A DNA stretch of 64,000 nucleotides, taken from NCBI RefSeq assembly GCF_029761915.1, contig NZ_CP121695.1, positions 6,167,501 to 6,231,500 on the forward strand, read 5' to 3'. Each line of letters begins with the position of its first letter. Positions within the stretch are counted from its first letter, which is position 1. The notes beneath the pieces are model-generated. The model was given only the letters and a program-made list of their open reading frames with translations, ran no database searches and was not told the DNA's origin. Shown here piece after piece: positions 8,305 through 18,494 of this stretch. Source of the stretch: Bradyrhizobium sp. CB1650. Its GTDB lineage: Bacteria; Pseudomonadota; Alphaproteobacteria; Rhizobiales; Xanthobacteraceae. The position numbers and the translations under genes were made by a program.

Positions 8305-9198
8305 CTAGCGTTCTGCCGCCTTGCGCACGTCGAGCACGGCCTGCGCCCATTCGGCGGGCCGCTCCTGCGGCAGATTGTGGCCGGCGCCGGCGAACACGCG
8401 GCGCTCGAAAAAGCCCTCGAACTTGCGGGCATGATGCGCGGTGCCGGGATTGACACCGTCGCTGTTGCCATCGATCGCGATCGCCGGCACGCGGATCGGC
8501 GGTTGGCCTGCGAGCTTCGCCTCGATCCCGGCATAGGCGGGATCGCCCGCGACCAGCGCGTAGCGGTGGCGATAGGAATGGATCACGACATCGACGAAAT
8601 CGGGATTGTCGAAGGATACGGCGCTTCGCTCGAATGTCGCATCGTCGAATGCCCATGTCGGCGACCACATCGACCAGAGCTGACGGGCAAAGCCGCGCCG
8701 GTTGCGCTCGAGCGCCCGCCGTCCACGTTCGCTATGGAAGAGATATTGATACCAGAGTGCCGCCTCCTCCGGCGGCGAAGCCGGCTCCATCGCACGCGCG
8801 ATGTTCTGGATGTTGTACGAATTGCCCGAGACGAGCCCGACCACACGCTCCGGATAGAGCGCAGAGACCACGCAGGCCGCGCGCCCGCCCCAGTCATAGC
8901 CGGCAACGACGGCGCGCGCGATTCCAAGGGCATCCATGAAGGCAAGCAGATCTGCGCCGAGCGCCGCCTGCTCGCCGGAGCGCAAAATCGTGGCGGAGCG
9001 GAAACGTGTCGGCCCGTAGCCGCGCAAGAATGGCACCAGCACCCGCGCGCCTGACTGCGCGAGGATCGGCGCGGCCTCGGCAAAGGCGTTCACGTCGTAG
9101 GGAAAGCCGTGACCCATGATGCAGGGCCAGCCGTCGGGCGCGCCGAACTCGAGATACGCGATGTCGAGGACGTCGGTGGTGATTGTTTTCGGTTGCAT
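8305..9198 (-). CDS. Alpha/beta hydrolase, epoxide hydrolase/dehalogenase-like
   Basis: The 297-residue alpha/beta-fold protein has an oxyanion-region motif GHGFPYD near residue 30, the nucleophile elbow GYDWGG with Asp102, and a C-terminal His274 in AGAGHNLPQE. An Asp nucleophile in this elbow is typical of epoxide hydrolases and haloalkane dehalogenases; esterases carry Ser. A cap region rich in Trp/Tyr lies between. Lid tyrosines (for example in SYRHRYAL) favour epoxide hydrolase, but the substrate cannot be read from sequence. It is convergent with nothing and stands alone between folE and the HD gene. Confidence 0.85.
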   Translation of the reverse strand: MQPKTITTDVLDIAYLEFGAPDGWPCIMGHGFPYDVNAFAEAAPILAQSGARVLVPFLRGYGPTRFRSATILRSGEQAALGADLLAFMDALGIARAVVAGYDWGGRAACVVSALYPERVVGLVSGNSYNIQNIARAMEPASPPEEAALWYQYLFHSERGRRALERNRRGFARQLWSMWSPTWAFDDATFERSAVSFDNPDFVDVVIHSYRHRYALVAGDPAYAGIEAKLAGQPPIRVPAIAIDGNSDGVNPGTAHHARKFEGFFERRVFAGAGHNLPQERPAEWAQAVLDVRKAAER

Positions 9199-9236
9199 TC
9201 TTGCGACAACCCTCTGTCAACGAATTCGATACCGAA

Positions 9237-9263
9237 GCCGGATGGAGCGCAGCAAAATCCGGC
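9237..9263. repeat. Short hairpin repeat (CCGGATGGAGCGCA type)
   Basis: A 7-bp inverted repeat, GCCGGAT/ATCCGGC, encloses GGAGCGCAGCAAA. It shares its core with hairpins at 18462 and 40805. Confidence 0.65.
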
Positions 9264-9356
9264 AGTCTCGGATGCTGTCGTCCCCGCATTCCGCGGAGCC
9301 TGTCATCGGGCGCGCATTCGCGCGACCCGTTGGCTGCATACGGGCTACAAACACCC

Positions 9357-10187
9357 CTACTTCTGCGGCCCGGACAGCGAGATGTCGCGTTCGGCGCGGA
9401 AAACGTTGCTGTAGAGATTGGCGATCCACTGCCGGCCGATCTCGGTCTTGTTGAGATAGGCGATCTCGGTCTGGATGTGCGGTGCGACGCTATTCCAATA
9501 GAATTGTGGATAACGGTTCACGATGTCGGCGGGCGAGTCGTAGCCGAGCTGGCGGTTGATGCCGACCTCCTCGAACTCGTAGTAGAGCGCGTTGGCCTTG
9601 CGCAGATAATTGGGATCGCCGAGCTGCCCGATGAAGTCGGCGGCGCGCAGGATCGAGGCCTCCTCGTCATACTCCTGCCCTTCGCGGGCCGGGAAGCGCG
9701 TCCCTTCGATGGCGCGGGCGACGCGCTCGCTGTCGATGCCGCGGATCGGCGGCAGCCGCCGCCTCACATAAAGTTTCGACCGATCAACGTGATACATCAT
9801 GAGACTGGCATCCGATGCACCGCGCGGCAGCGATACCTTGGTCCCGGCCTCATCGATCAGGAAACCGTCCTCGTCATCCTCCTCGAACAGGCCGCGCACA
9901 TAGCCGATGTCGTGAGCGAGGCAGGCGATGAGGACGTGGTTGTAATCCTCGGCCGCCAGGTGCGTATGAAGATTGCGGCCCATAAGGATCGCCTGGCCCG
10001 CCAGCGTGACCAGCATCGTATGCTCGATGTTATGGTAGAGCGCGTCGCTGTTGCCGATGCATTCCAGCGCCGTGCGCGTCGCGCCTTCGAGCACCCTGGC
10101 ATGAGACTCGTTGTCGTACCTGCGACGCATGAACGAGCCCAGCAACTTCTCCAGGGTTTCGGCCGCCAGTCTCGGTAACGTCATCAT
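9357..10187 (-). CDS. HD-domain metal-dependent phosphohydrolase-like protein
   Basis: The protein has 276 residues from the double ATG at 10187/10184; the frame is open to 10337 but the extra residues look non-coding. An HD-superfamily metal site is visible: His52 and His56 in YHNIEHT, and the His92-Asp93 doublet in CLAHDIGY, followed by an acidic segment (EEDDEDGFL). HD proteins usually hydrolyse phosphate esters or nucleotides; this subgroup has no assigned substrate that I can name. It faces a 350-bp gap upstream and ends 158 bp before the hydrolase gene on the same strand. Confidence 0.75.
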   Translation of the reverse strand: MMTLPRLAAETLEKLLGSFMRRRYDNESHARVLEGATRTALECIGNSDALYHNIEHTMLVTLAGQAILMGRNLHTHLAAEDYNHVLIACLAHDIGYVRGLFEEDDEDGFLIDEAGTKVSLPRGASDASLMMYHVDRSKLYVRRRLPPIRGIDSERVARAIEGTRFPAREGQEYDEEASILRAADFIGQLGDPNYLRKANALYYEFEEVGINRQLGYDSPADIVNRYPQFYWNSVAPHIQTEIAYLNKTEIGRQWIANLYSNVFRAERDISLSGPQK

Positions 10188-10537
10188 GGATGCAGCCCGT
10201 TGTCGGTGGTGTCCCACGCCAACTCCCGACGTCTCGTTTCCCGTCCGCGACGCGAGAAGTAGCATAGCCCATCTCGGGGCGGCTCGCCAAATTCGGGGAA
10301 GAAAATACGAAAATTTGTTTATTGCTTTGCCGCGCAATGTTGCGTCAGCGATCGCGGCCCAGCGCGCTCGGGATGCGCGAGCGGGCCGGCCCGACGGCGT
10401 GTAAACGCCTGCACGGTTTTGCGGACGGCGGCGTCAATTCCGCTGCGCGATCCCATCGCGGTGCAGCGTTAAAAGGCGCTTAATGAACAGTGGTCGTTGT
10501 GTACGGGAAACATCCCAAACCAAATTTCCGTCGCCCA
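10188..10537. other. Intergenic gap of 350 bp
   Basis: No gene, repeat or convincing hairpin is seen. It lies upstream of the HD gene and downstream of the transglutaminase-like gene, both on the minus strand. It probably contains the HD gene promoter. Confidence 0.4.
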
Positions 10538-11416
10538 TCACTCCGCCAGCAGCACGTCCACGGCGACGCCGAGCTTCTGCTTCGGCGAGCCGACGATGAT
10601 CCCGTCAATCGGCGAGACATCAGAGAAGTCGCGGCCGACCGCGAGCACGATGTGATCGCTCGCGACCACGAGATCATTGGTCGGATCGAAATCGACCCAG
10701 CCAAGCTCGGCCCCGCACCACAGCGACACCCAGGCGTGCGTTGCGTCCGCGCCTTGCAGGCGCGGCTGGCCCGGCGGTGGAATGGTGCGCAAATAGCCGC
10801 TGACATACGCCGCCGGCAGGCCGAGCCCGCGAAGACCGGCGATCATCACATGGGCAAAGTCCTGGCAGACGCCGTGACGCTTGTCGAAGACCTCGTTGAG
10901 CGGCGTCGAGATCACCGTCGCCTTGGGATCATAGCGAAACTGGTTGCGGATGCGGTGCATCAGATCGACCGCGCCGGCAAGGATGCCCGCCCCGGGCGCG
11001 AAGCTCTCCGCCGCATAGGCGGTGACTGGATGCAAGACAGGCACCAGCGGGCTCGCAAAGACGTAGCCGACCGGCGACGACGGCCCGAGGCTCGTTGCTT
11101 CGAAGGCGATGTCGCGGATGCTCTCCCAGGACGGGCTTGAGGCATCGCGCGCCGGCGGTTGGCGCGACACCGAGACACGCGAACGGGAATCGATCCGCAG
11201 GCTGCGATGCGCGGCTTCGATCACGACGCTCTCGGTCAGTGTGCCAAAGAAATCGCGCCGTACGTTGCGCTCCGCCGGCCGCGGACGAATCTCGACGCTG
11301 TGCGAGATCAGCTCCTGGCCGCGGCCGTTCGTCGGCTCCAGCCGCAGCGTGCAGCGCGCGAAGCTGACCGGGCTCTCGTAGTCGTAGGTGGTGACGTGAC
11401 GGATGTCGTAGATCAC
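10538..11416 (-). CDS. Transglutaminase-like protein (third gene of TGase/ATP-grasp set)
   Basis: I place the start at a GTG (11416) that overlaps the stop of the upstream gene as GTGA, giving 292 residues beginning MIYDIRHVTTYDY, the usual N-terminus of this family. The bacterial transglutaminase N-terminal beta domain (about 1-100) is followed by a core with triad Cys184 (HGVCQDFAH), His227 (ATHAWVSLW) and Asp244 (VDFDPTND). Such proteins are thought to cleave or form isopeptide or amide bonds. The overlap implies translational coupling with the ATP-grasp/alpha-E gene. A longer frame to 11767 exists but is antisense-like in composition. Confidence 0.88.
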   Translation of the reverse strand: MIYDIRHVTTYDYESPVSFARCTLRLEPTNGRGQELISHSVEIRPRPAERNVRRDFFGTLTESVVIEAAHRSLRIDSRSRVSVSRQPPARDASSPSWESIRDIAFEATSLGPSSPVGYVFASPLVPVLHPVTAYAAESFAPGAGILAGAVDLMHRIRNQFRYDPKATVISTPLNEVFDKRHGVCQDFAHVMIAGLRGLGLPAAYVSGYLRTIPPPGQPRLQGADATHAWVSLWCGAELGWVDFDPTNDLVVASDHIVLAVGRDFSDVSPIDGIIVGSPKQKLGVAVDVLLAE

Positions 11417-13932
11417 GCCAGGCCCGTGAGCTTTTCCGGACGGCTGGCATTGGGACCGTGCGGGAAATAATGCAGCCCGATCGCGTCTGCGAGCTTGAGC
11501 AGGTCCTGCTCCAGCGAGAACAGCGTCTTGACCTCGAGCTTCTCGGCCTCGGCGGTGGCGAGCATCGCCTGCACGGCAACCGCGAGCCGCTGCGGCCGCT
11601 CGATCAGTCCGTGTTCCTTCAGGCTCGGCAGCGCGGCGATGTGCTCGTTCAGCGTCGTCACCTGGAACGCGACCGAGCGCGGGTTGTAGCCGTCGAGCAC
11701 CGCGAGGTCGCGCACGGGCGCAAGCAGCGGCGCCAGCAGGTAGCGCGAGCGGTAGGTGATCTGGCAATCGATCAGCGTCAACAGCACGTCGAGCTCCTCG
11801 TCGCCCGCCTCGTCATAGGCGAACTGACGCGCAAAGCGTGTGGTGTTGATGGCGCGCTCGGCGCGGCGGCCGATGTCGAGGAAGCGCCAGCCGGCGGCGC
11901 GGTTCATGTTCTCCTGGGCAAGGCCGGCAAAGCTCACGAGCTCCTGCAAGGTCAGTTCGGCGGCGCTGATGACGCTGTCGTCGTCCTCGACCTCATAGGC
12001 GAGGCGCTCGGCCATCTCGGTGATCACTTGCCAGGCGTCGGGCGACAGCCGCTCGCGGAGCGAGGTGGCGGTGCGCTGCGCCGCGCGCACCAGCGACAGC
12101 GCCGAGCCGAAACGATCCGCGCTCTGCAGCGCTTCGGCCACGATCCGCGCCGGTTCCGCGCGCGAGGATTGCGAGATCGCGCCCCAGGCGACGAGCAGAC
12201 GCTGGATGCGCTCGTTCGACTGCATCGAGGCCGGCGCGCCGCCCTTGTTCGGCCCGCGCATCGGCGAGCCCAGGGCGCGCACCAGCCGCAGCGTGGCCTC
12301 GGCGCGCTCGAGATAGCGGCCGAGCCAGAATAGATTGTCGGCGGCACGGCTCGGCAGCACGCCGGCAATACGGCGGATCCGGACCTTGTCGGTTGCGGGC
12401 AGCAGCGTCGCCGTCGAGACCTGTTGCTCGGAGACGACCCAGACGTCGGCCGCGCGTGCGCCGTCGCCCATCGACACCGCGCGGGCATCGGGCTGCTCGG
12501 CGATCCGGCAAAAGCCGCCGGGCATGATGGTCCAACCGTCGGCCGTCGCCGCTGCGAACACGCGCAACACGAACGGCCTCGGCGTGATCTGTCCGAGCTC
12601 CCACACCGGCATGGTCGAGAGCCGAACCACCTCCTGGCCGACATAGTCCATGCCGCGCGTCGTGATGGCCTCGACCAGGCGCTGGCGTCCACTTGCGTCG
12701 AGCTCGCCCGCGAGCACCGGGCCGTTGCTGTCGAAACCGGGGACACCGCGCCGATAGGCGCCTTCGATCGCGACCTGGTCGAGCCGCGACAAAATCTCCT
12801 CGCGCGCTGCGCGCTGGCCGCACCACCAGGTCGCGATATGCGGCATCTTCAACTCTTCGCCGAGCAGGCGGCGGCAGAGCGCCGGCAGGAAGCCGAGCAG
12901 TGCACGCGCCTCCAACACGCCAGAGCCCGGCATATTGGCGACGACGACGCCGTCCTTGCGCAGCACGTCGATCAGGCCGGGCACGCCAAGGTGCGAGGAG
13001 GCGTCGAGCTCGAGCGGATCGAGCGAATTGGAATCGACCCGGCGGAGCAGCACGTCGAGCCGCTTCAGCCCTGCGACGGTGCGGATGTGGACGCGGTTGT
13101 CGCTGACGGCGAGATCGTCGCCTTCGACCAGCAGGAAGCCGAGATAGCGCGCCAGCGTAGCGTGCTCGAAATAGGTCTCGCTGAAGCTGCCTGGCGTCAG
13201 CACGCCGATGCGCGGCTCGTCGCGATCGGCGCTGGCGCGAAGATTATCCCGAAACGCCTCAAAGAACGGCGCGACGCGCGGCACGTTCATCGATTTGTAG
13301 AGATCGGAAAACGCGCGCGAGAGCACCAGGCGGTTCTCCAGGGCATAGCCGGCGCCGGACGGCGCCTGAGTACGGTCGCCGAGCACCCACCAGCGTCCGT
13401 CGGGCCCGCGGCCGACATCGGCGGCATAGATAGACAGGTAGCGGCCGCCGGGCGGCGGCACGTCGCAGACCGGACGCAGATATTCGGGGCTGCCAGCGAT
13501 GGCGGCGGCCGGCAGCGCGCCTTCGGCAACCAGCCGGCCCTCGCCATAGATGTCCCGCAGCACCAGTTCCAGAAGCTCGGCGCGCTGCTTGATGCCGGCG
13601 GAGAGCTGCTGCCAGTCGGCCTCGTCGATCAGGAGCGGCAGGTGGCTGAGCGACCAGGGCCGGTCGGCGTTGTCGTCGGGCGCGCGATAGGTGACGCCGG
13701 CCTCCCGCAGGTGACGATCGGCCATCGCAAAGCGGCGCTCGATCTCGTCCGGCGCCAGTGCGCCGAAGGCGTCGAAGAACCTGTTCCAGACCGCGCGAGG
13801 GGTACCGTCAGGTCCGAGGAATTCGTCGGGGATGCCGGGCAATCGGCTATAGTCGCGCACCCATTGCGCCACGCGGCGCTGGCTGGGCGCCCTGCCCGTC
13901 TCGCCAGTCCCCTCGGTTGCGCCCTCGCCCAT
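11413..13932 (-). CDS. Circularly permuted ATP-grasp plus alpha-E domain fusion
   Basis: This 839-residue protein fuses two families usually encoded as separate genes. Residues about 60-470 match the circularly permuted ATP-grasp family (YLSIYAADVGRGPDGRW, WVLGDRTQAPSGAGYALENR, LTPGSFSETYFEH). Residues about 515-830 are the alpha-helical alpha-E domain (SRAADNLFWLGRYLERAEAT, FLDIGRRAERAINTTRFARQ). ATP-grasp enzymes ligate carboxylates to amines through acyl-phosphates, so with the neighbouring transglutaminase-like proteins a peptide-tag synthesis or removal system has been predicted in the literature on these families. The true product is not established. It is co-transcribed with both neighbours: 27 bp after the upstream gene, and a GTGA overlap with the downstream one. 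Confidence 0.88.
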   Translation of the reverse strand: MGEGATEGTGETGRAPSQRRVAQWVRDYSRLPGIPDEFLGPDGTPRAVWNRFFDAFGALAPDEIERRFAMADRHLREAGVTYRAPDDNADRPWSLSHLPLLIDEADWQQLSAGIKQRAELLELVLRDIYGEGRLVAEGALPAAAIAGSPEYLRPVCDVPPPGGRYLSIYAADVGRGPDGRWWVLGDRTQAPSGAGYALENRLVLSRAFSDLYKSMNVPRVAPFFEAFRDNLRASADRDEPRIGVLTPGSFSETYFEHATLARYLGFLLVEGDDLAVSDNRVHIRTVAGLKRLDVLLRRVDSNSLDPLELDASSHLGVPGLIDVLRKDGVVVANMPGSGVLEARALLGFLPALCRRLLGEELKMPHIATWWCGQRAAREEILSRLDQVAIEGAYRRGVPGFDSNGPVLAGELDASGRQRLVEAITTRGMDYVGQEVVRLSTMPVWELGQITPRPFVLRVFAAATADGWTIMPGGFCRIAEQPDARAVSMGDGARAADVWVVSEQQVSTATLLPATDKVRIRRIAGVLPSRAADNLFWLGRYLERAEATLRLVRALGSPMRGPNKGGAPASMQSNERIQRLLVAWGAISQSSRAEPARIVAEALQSADRFGSALSLVRAAQRTATSLRERLSPDAWQVITEMAERLAYEVEDDDSVISAAELTLQELVSFAGLAQENMNRAAGWRFLDIGRRAERAINTTRFARQFAYDEAGDEELDVLLTLIDCQITYRSRYLLAPLLAPVRDLAVLDGYNPRSVAFQVTTLNEHIAALPSLKEHGLIERPQRLAVAVQAMLATAEAEKLEVKTLFSLEQDLLKLADAIGLHYFPHGPNASRPEKLTGLA

Positions 13933-13959
13933 GCGCCTCTCCTTGCCCCGTCCCCATAC

Positions 13960-16900
13960 TCATTGCAGGAGCGACGTTCGCAAGTCGAGGGTCAGGGGGA
14001 ACTCATTTGTGCGTTCCTCCGGGGGCGGCTTGACCGCGCCCGGCGTATGGCCGTGGTCCTGGAAGCGCGCCAGCCGCCGCGCCTCGGCCTCGTAGGTGTT
14101 GACGGGCTTGGTGTCGTAGTTGCGCCCTCCGGGATGGGCGACGTGATAGACGCAGCCGCCGAGCGAGCGGCCATTCCAGGTGTCGATCAGGTCAAAGGTC
14201 AGCGGCGCGTGGACGGGAACGGTCGGGTGCAGGCCGGAGGCCGGCTGCCAGGCCTTGAAGCGAACGCCGGCCACAGCCTCGGCCGAGCGGCCGGTCGACG
14301 TCATCGGCAGACGGCGGCCATTGCAGGTCACGATATGGCGTCCCTCGACAAAGCCTTCAGCTTTCACTTGAAGCCGTTCGACCGAACTGTCGACGTAGCG
14401 CACCGTGCCTCCGGCCGATCCCTCCTCGCCGAGCACATGCCAGGGCTCCAGCGCCTGGCGCAATTCCAGCGTCACGCCGCCATGATGGACCCGGCCGAAG
14501 GCGGGGAAACGGAATTCGAGCTGGGCAAAATACCATTCCGGCTCAAACGGATAGCCGGACTGCTTCAACTCAGAAATCACTTCAACGAAATCGGCCCAGA
14601 TGAAATGCGGGAGCATGAACCGATCATGCAGCGCCGTGCCCCAGCGCACGAACTTGCCGGACTGCGGCTCGCGCCAGAGCTTTGCGACCAGCGCGCGGAT
14701 CAGAAGCTGCTGTGCCAGCGACATGCGCGGATCCGGCGGCATTTCGAGCGCGCGGAATTCGACGAGGCCGAGCCGGCCCGTCGGCCCCTCCGGCGAATAC
14801 AGCTTGTCGATGCAGATCTCGGCGCGATGGGTGTTGCCGGTAATGTCGACGAGCAGATGGCGGAACAGCCGGTCGACCAGCCACAGCGGCGCCTGGTAAC
14901 CCGGCGGCGGCACGTGCGAGAGCGCGACCTCGAGCTCGTAGATGCTGTCGTGCCGCGCCTCGTCGATGCGAGGTGCCTGGCTGGTCGGACCGATGAACAG
15001 GCCGGAGAAGAAGTAGGACAGCGACGGATGCCGCTGCCAGTAAAGCACCAGGCTCTTCAACAGATCCGGCCGGCGCAGGAACGGCGAGTCCTGCGGGCTG
15101 GCGCCGCCGACCACGACGTGATTGCCCCCGCCGGTGCCGGTATGGCGGCCGTCGATCAGGAAACGGTTGGCGCCGAGGCGCACCTTCGCAGCGTCCTCAT
15201 AAAGGCCCGAGGTGATGTCGACCGCCTCGCGCCAGTTCTTCGCCGGCTGGACGTTGATCTCGATCACGCCGGGATCGGGCGTCACCTTGATGACGTCGAT
15301 GCGCGGATCGAACGGCGGTGGATAGCCTTCGACATGAACCGGGAGCTGCATCTCCTCGGCCGTGGCTTCGAGCGCCGCGACCAACTCCAGATAATCCTCG
15401 ATGCGCTCGACCGGTGGCATGAAGGCGCAGAGCACGCCGTCGCGGATCTCGACCGCCATCGCGGTGCGCACGGGAATCGTGCTGTTGAGATGTTCGCTAG
15501 CAACGCGCGGCGGTGATGGCGGGCGTGGCATGCGGCTGAACACCGGCAGCTTGCCGCGCGGCTCCATCGGATCCTGCTCGACAATGTACGGGTATTGGTC
15601 GGGCGGGACATGGTCGAGCGACCCTATCGGCAGCCGCAAACCCAGGGGAGAATCGCCCGGCGAGAGAAAGAGATGGCTGCGGCGGAGTTGCCAACGCTCG
15701 CTGCGCCAGCGCGGCGGCGCATTCCAGCGCTGGATCGGCAGCACGAAGCCACGCGGCGTGCCGACACCTTGATCGAACACGCGCGCCATCCGCGCCCGCG
15801 CTTCGGGATCGGACAATTTGGAATCGGACGGATCGACGTTGACGGGAAGATCGGCCTCCTTCTGCAGCCAATACGCCGGATCCTCATAGGCCGGCATGAT
15901 GTAGCCGGGATCGAGACCGAGCCGTGCCGCTGTGCCTTCCATCAAGGCTTCGGCGTCCCTGACCTCAGGCCGCCTCGGATTTTCCACCCTGGCGATGAGG
16001 TCGGCATTCTTCCAGATCGGCACGCCATCCTTGCGCCAATACAGACCGAAGGCCCATCGCGGCAGGCTTTCGCCAGGATACCATTTACCCTGGCCGTAAT
16101 GCAGCAGGCCGCCCGGCGCGAAGCGCGTGCGCAGGCGACGGACCAAGTCGTCGGCGAGCATACGTTTGGTGGGACCGACGGCCTCGGTATTCCACTCCGG
16201 CGCCTCCGGATCATCGACCGAGACGAAGGTCGGCTCGCCGCCCATGGTGAGCCGCACATCCTGGCTTGCGAGATCGCCATCGACTTGCTCGCCGAGATCG
16301 TTGAGCCGCGTCCAGGCTTCGTCGGAAAACGGTTTTGTGATACGCGGCGCCTCGCGGATGCGCCGGACGCTCATGTCGAAGGCGAACTCGACTTCGGCCA
16401 TGCCGGCACTGCCGGAGATCGGCGCGGCCGATCGATAGTGTGGGGTCGCGGCGACAGGTATGTGCCCCTCGCCTGCAAGCATGCCGGAGGTCGCGTCAAA
16501 ACCGATCCAGCCTGCGCCCGGCAGATAGACCTCGGCCCAGGCGTGCAAATCGGTGAAGTCGTTCTCGACTTCCGGCCGTCCCTCGATCGGATCGATGTCC
16601 GGACGGATCTGGATCAGATAGCCGGACACGAACCGCGCCGCGAGGCCGAGGTGGCGCAGCGTCTGGATCAGGAGCCAGGCGGAGTCGCGGCACGAGCCGG
16701 CGCCGGAGGCGAGCGTCTCCTCCGGCGTCTGGACGCCCGGCTGCATGCGGATGATGTAGCGGACGCGCTTTTGCAGTTCGCGATTGAGTTCGACCAGGAA
16801 GTTGACGGTATTGCTGGCCTCGCGCGGGATCGCGGCGAGATATCGCGCGAACAGCGGACCGGGCTCGATGGTGCCGAGATAGGGCGCAAGCTCGGTCTTC

Positions 16901-17229
16901 AGGTCCTTCGGATACTCGAACGGAAAGCTGTCGGCATAGGGCTCGACGAAGAAATCGAACGGGTTGATCACGGTCATCTGCGCCGTGAAGTCGACCTCGA
17001 TCCTGAGCTCGTTCGTCTTCTCGGGGAAGACATAGCGCGCCAGCCAGTTGCCTTGCGGATCCTGCTGCCAGTTCACGAAATGACTGGATGGCATGACCTT
17101 GAGCGAATAGCTGAGGATCGGCGTGCGTGTATGCGGCGCCGGCCGCAGGCGGATGGTTTGCGGACCGAGGTCGATCGGACGGTCGTATTTGTAGTGCGTG
17201 ACGTGATGCAGTGCGACGTAGATCGACAC
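13960..17229 (-). CDS. Large transglutaminase/DUF2126 protein
   Basis: From a GTG at 17229 the protein has 1089 residues and begins [18 protein letters not shown], the conserved N-terminus; GGAG lies 11 bases upstream. An ATG at 17286 would add 19 residues. Residues 1-250 are a bacterial transglutaminase with triad Cys180 ([10 protein letters not shown]), His229 (DLHAWAEVY) and Asp245 (GFDATSG). The remaining ~800 residues are the DUF2126 region, with motifs such as [33 protein letters not shown] and [13 protein letters not shown] segments. It is the first gene of the three-gene set and probably provides the promoter-proximal function. Its substrate is unknown. Confidence 0.9.
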   Translation of the reverse strand: MSIYVALHHVTHYKYDRPIDLGPQTIRLRPAPHTRTPILSYSLKVMPSSHFVNWQQDPQGNWLARYVFPEKTNELRIEVDFTAQMTVINPFDFFVEPYADSFPFEYPKDLKTELAPYLGTIEPGPLFARYLAAIPREASNTVNFLVELNRELQKRVRYIIRMQPGVQTPEETLASGAGSCRDSAWLLIQTLRHLGLAARFVSGYLIQIRPDIDPIEGRPEVENDFTDLHAWAEVYLPGAGWIGFDATSGMLAGEGHIPVAATPHYRSAAPISGSAGMAEVEFAFDMSVRRIREAPRITKPFSDEAWTRLNDLGEQVDGDLASQDVRLTMGGEPTFVSVDDPEAPEWNTEAVGPTKRMLADDLVRRLRTRFAPGGLLHYGQGKWYPGESLPRWAFGLYWRKDGVPIWKNADLIARVENPRRPEVRDAEALMEGTAARLGLDPGYIMPAYEDPAYWLQKEADLPVNVDPSDSKLSDPEARARMARVFDQGVGTPRGFVLPIQRWNAPPRWRSERWQLRRSHLFLSPGDSPLGLRLPIGSLDHVPPDQYPYIVEQDPMEPRGKLPVFSRMPRPPSPPRVASEHLNSTIPVRTAMAVEIRDGVLCAFMPPVERIEDYLELVAALEATAEEMQLPVHVEGYPPPFDPRIDVIKVTPDPGVIEINVQPAKNWREAVDITSGLYEDAAKVRLGANRFLIDGRHTGTGGGNHVVVGGASPQDSPFLRRPDLLKSLVLYWQRHPSLSYFFSGLFIGPTSQAPRIDEARHDSIYELEVALSHVPPPGYQAPLWLVDRLFRHLLVDITGNTHRAEICIDKLYSPEGPTGRLGLVEFRALEMPPDPRMSLAQQLLIRALVAKLWREPQSGKFVRWGTALHDRFMLPHFIWADFVEVISELKQSGYPFEPEWYFAQLEFRFPAFGRVHHGGVTLELRQALEPWHVLGEEGSAGGTVRYVDSSVERLQVKAEGFVEGRHIVTCNGRRLPMTSTGRSAEAVAGVRFKAWQPASGLHPTVPVHAPLTFDLIDTWNGRSLGGCVYHVAHPGGRNYDTKPVNTYEAEARRLARFQDHGHTPGAVKPPPEERTNEFPLTLDLRTSLLQ

Positions 17230-17492
17230 GGGACGCGGTGCTCCGGCGGCTTTTTTGAGCAGAACACCGCCGGTGATCGCGATCAAGCACTAACAACGGG
17301 CAGCCGGTGCCTACGGGACGGGCTGGTTTGCGAGCTACACTTGCCGAAGTGATCTACCTGTGGTCGAATGAACCATTGCCTGCGCAAGCCGTGCCCGACG
17401 CTGCGCCCTGCGCATGATGGTCTCTCCCGTTCGAAATGGTTGCCACGCGACGTATCGATGCGAAGCGCGGCCTGAAACAGGAGACATTTCCG

Positions 17493-18440
17493 ATGAGCTT
17501 TCTGGTCGAACTGCCCCAAGAGCTATTTCCTGAAGACGCGCTGGACGGTCTCGATACGGCTGCGAAAAACTTCAAGCTGGCAAACGCACAGGCCTTGATG
17601 TGGATGTCGCAGCTCGCTTACGAGACGGCGCACGAAGGCAAAGTCAACGACATCCTGAAGACCTGGAAAATGACGAGGCTTGCCTTCGGCAGCAACGACC
17701 CCGTCACCGGGCTGCCGCCCAAGAGCGCCTGTTTCGTCGTCGCCGAAGGACACGGCGCGACGATCGTCTCCTTTTCCGGCACGGATCCGCTCAAGATCGA
17801 AGACTGGATCAAGGACTTCACCCTTGCACCGGAGCCGAACGTTCTCCATCGCGGGTTCGAGACCGCCATCGATGCGGTTTGGCCTACCATCGAAGCGGCG
17901 ATCAAGCGCCGTCCCGAACAGCCACTGTTCTTCACCGGACACAGCATGGGAGCCGCATTGGCCCTGCTTGGGGCGGAGCACGCACTTAACAAGGCTGACA
18001 TCACGTCGACGGCCGTTTACACCTTCGGAAGTCCGCGAACCGGCGGTCTGGACTTCTTCAATGGCTACACGCCGAAGCTGGGTGACAGGACATTCCGCCT
18101 TGCCCACGGCCACGATATCGTTACAACCGTCCCGCCGAGCGCGAACGGCAACTTCCGTCATGTCGGACAATTGCTCCACTGCCGGAGCGGCGGCGAGTTT
18201 GCAGGGCTGACGCCTGCGCCACCGGATCAAAATCTGCCGGACTTCAACGATACCTTCCTCGCCGGCACGGCCGTCGCCGACCTCGCGACCACGGTCGAAA
18301 TCATCAAGGAATTGGGGGAGCGTGGACTATTTGCCAGCGTCGGCGCGAGGCTTCTCGGGCCGACGAATTTGCTGCCGTCGACGGTACGCGATCACATTCC
18401 GGCAAGCTATTTTCAGGCGCTGTCGATCCCGCTGAAGTAG
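17493..18440 (+). CDS. Class-3 lipase family protein
   Basis: The 315-residue protein starts at 17493 with GGAG nine bases upstream; a longer frame to 17436 has no such site. It carries the class-3 lipase pattern: SFSGTD (oxyanion region, about 93-98), the nucleophile elbow TGHSMGAALAL with Ser151, and Asp208 in AHGHDIVTTVPP, followed by His223/His229. No signal peptide is visible, so it is predicted cytosolic or exported by an unseen route. It is divergent from the transglutaminase operon with a 263-bp spacer that must hold both promoters. Confidence 0.85.
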   Translation: MSFLVELPQELFPEDALDGLDTAAKNFKLANAQALMWMSQLAYETAHEGKVNDILKTWKMTRLAFGSNDPVTGLPPKSACFVVAEGHGATIVSFSGTDPLKIEDWIKDFTLAPEPNVLHRGFETAIDAVWPTIEAAIKRRPEQPLFFTGHSMGAALALLGAEHALNKADITSTAVYTFGSPRTGGLDFFNGYTPKLGDRTFRLAHGHDIVTTVPPSANGNFRHVGQLLHCRSGGEFAGLTPAPPDQNLPDFNDTFLAGTAVADLATTVEIIKELGERGLFASVGARLLGPTNLLPSTVRDHIPASYFQALSIPLK

Positions 18441-18461
18441 ATGCCGGGCAGCGCAACCGTT

Positions 18462-18494
18462 TAGCCCGGATGGAGCGCAACATAGTTCGGGCTA
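18462..18494. repeat. Hairpin between convergent genes (CCGGATGGAGCGCA type)
   Basis: Perfect 7-bp arms TAGCCCG/CGGGCTA span the gap between the lipase and the UxaA-like gene and overlap the latter's stop codon. It may act as a bidirectional terminator. It shares the core CCGGATGGAGCGCA with the element at 9237. Confidence 0.6.

Noticed and set aside
12424..15516. Plus-strand open frame of about 1030 codons
   Set aside because: It is antisense to the ATP-grasp/alpha-E and DUF2126 genes, which carry clear catalytic motifs. Its own translation is Arg/Gln/Asp-rich with no recognisable domain.
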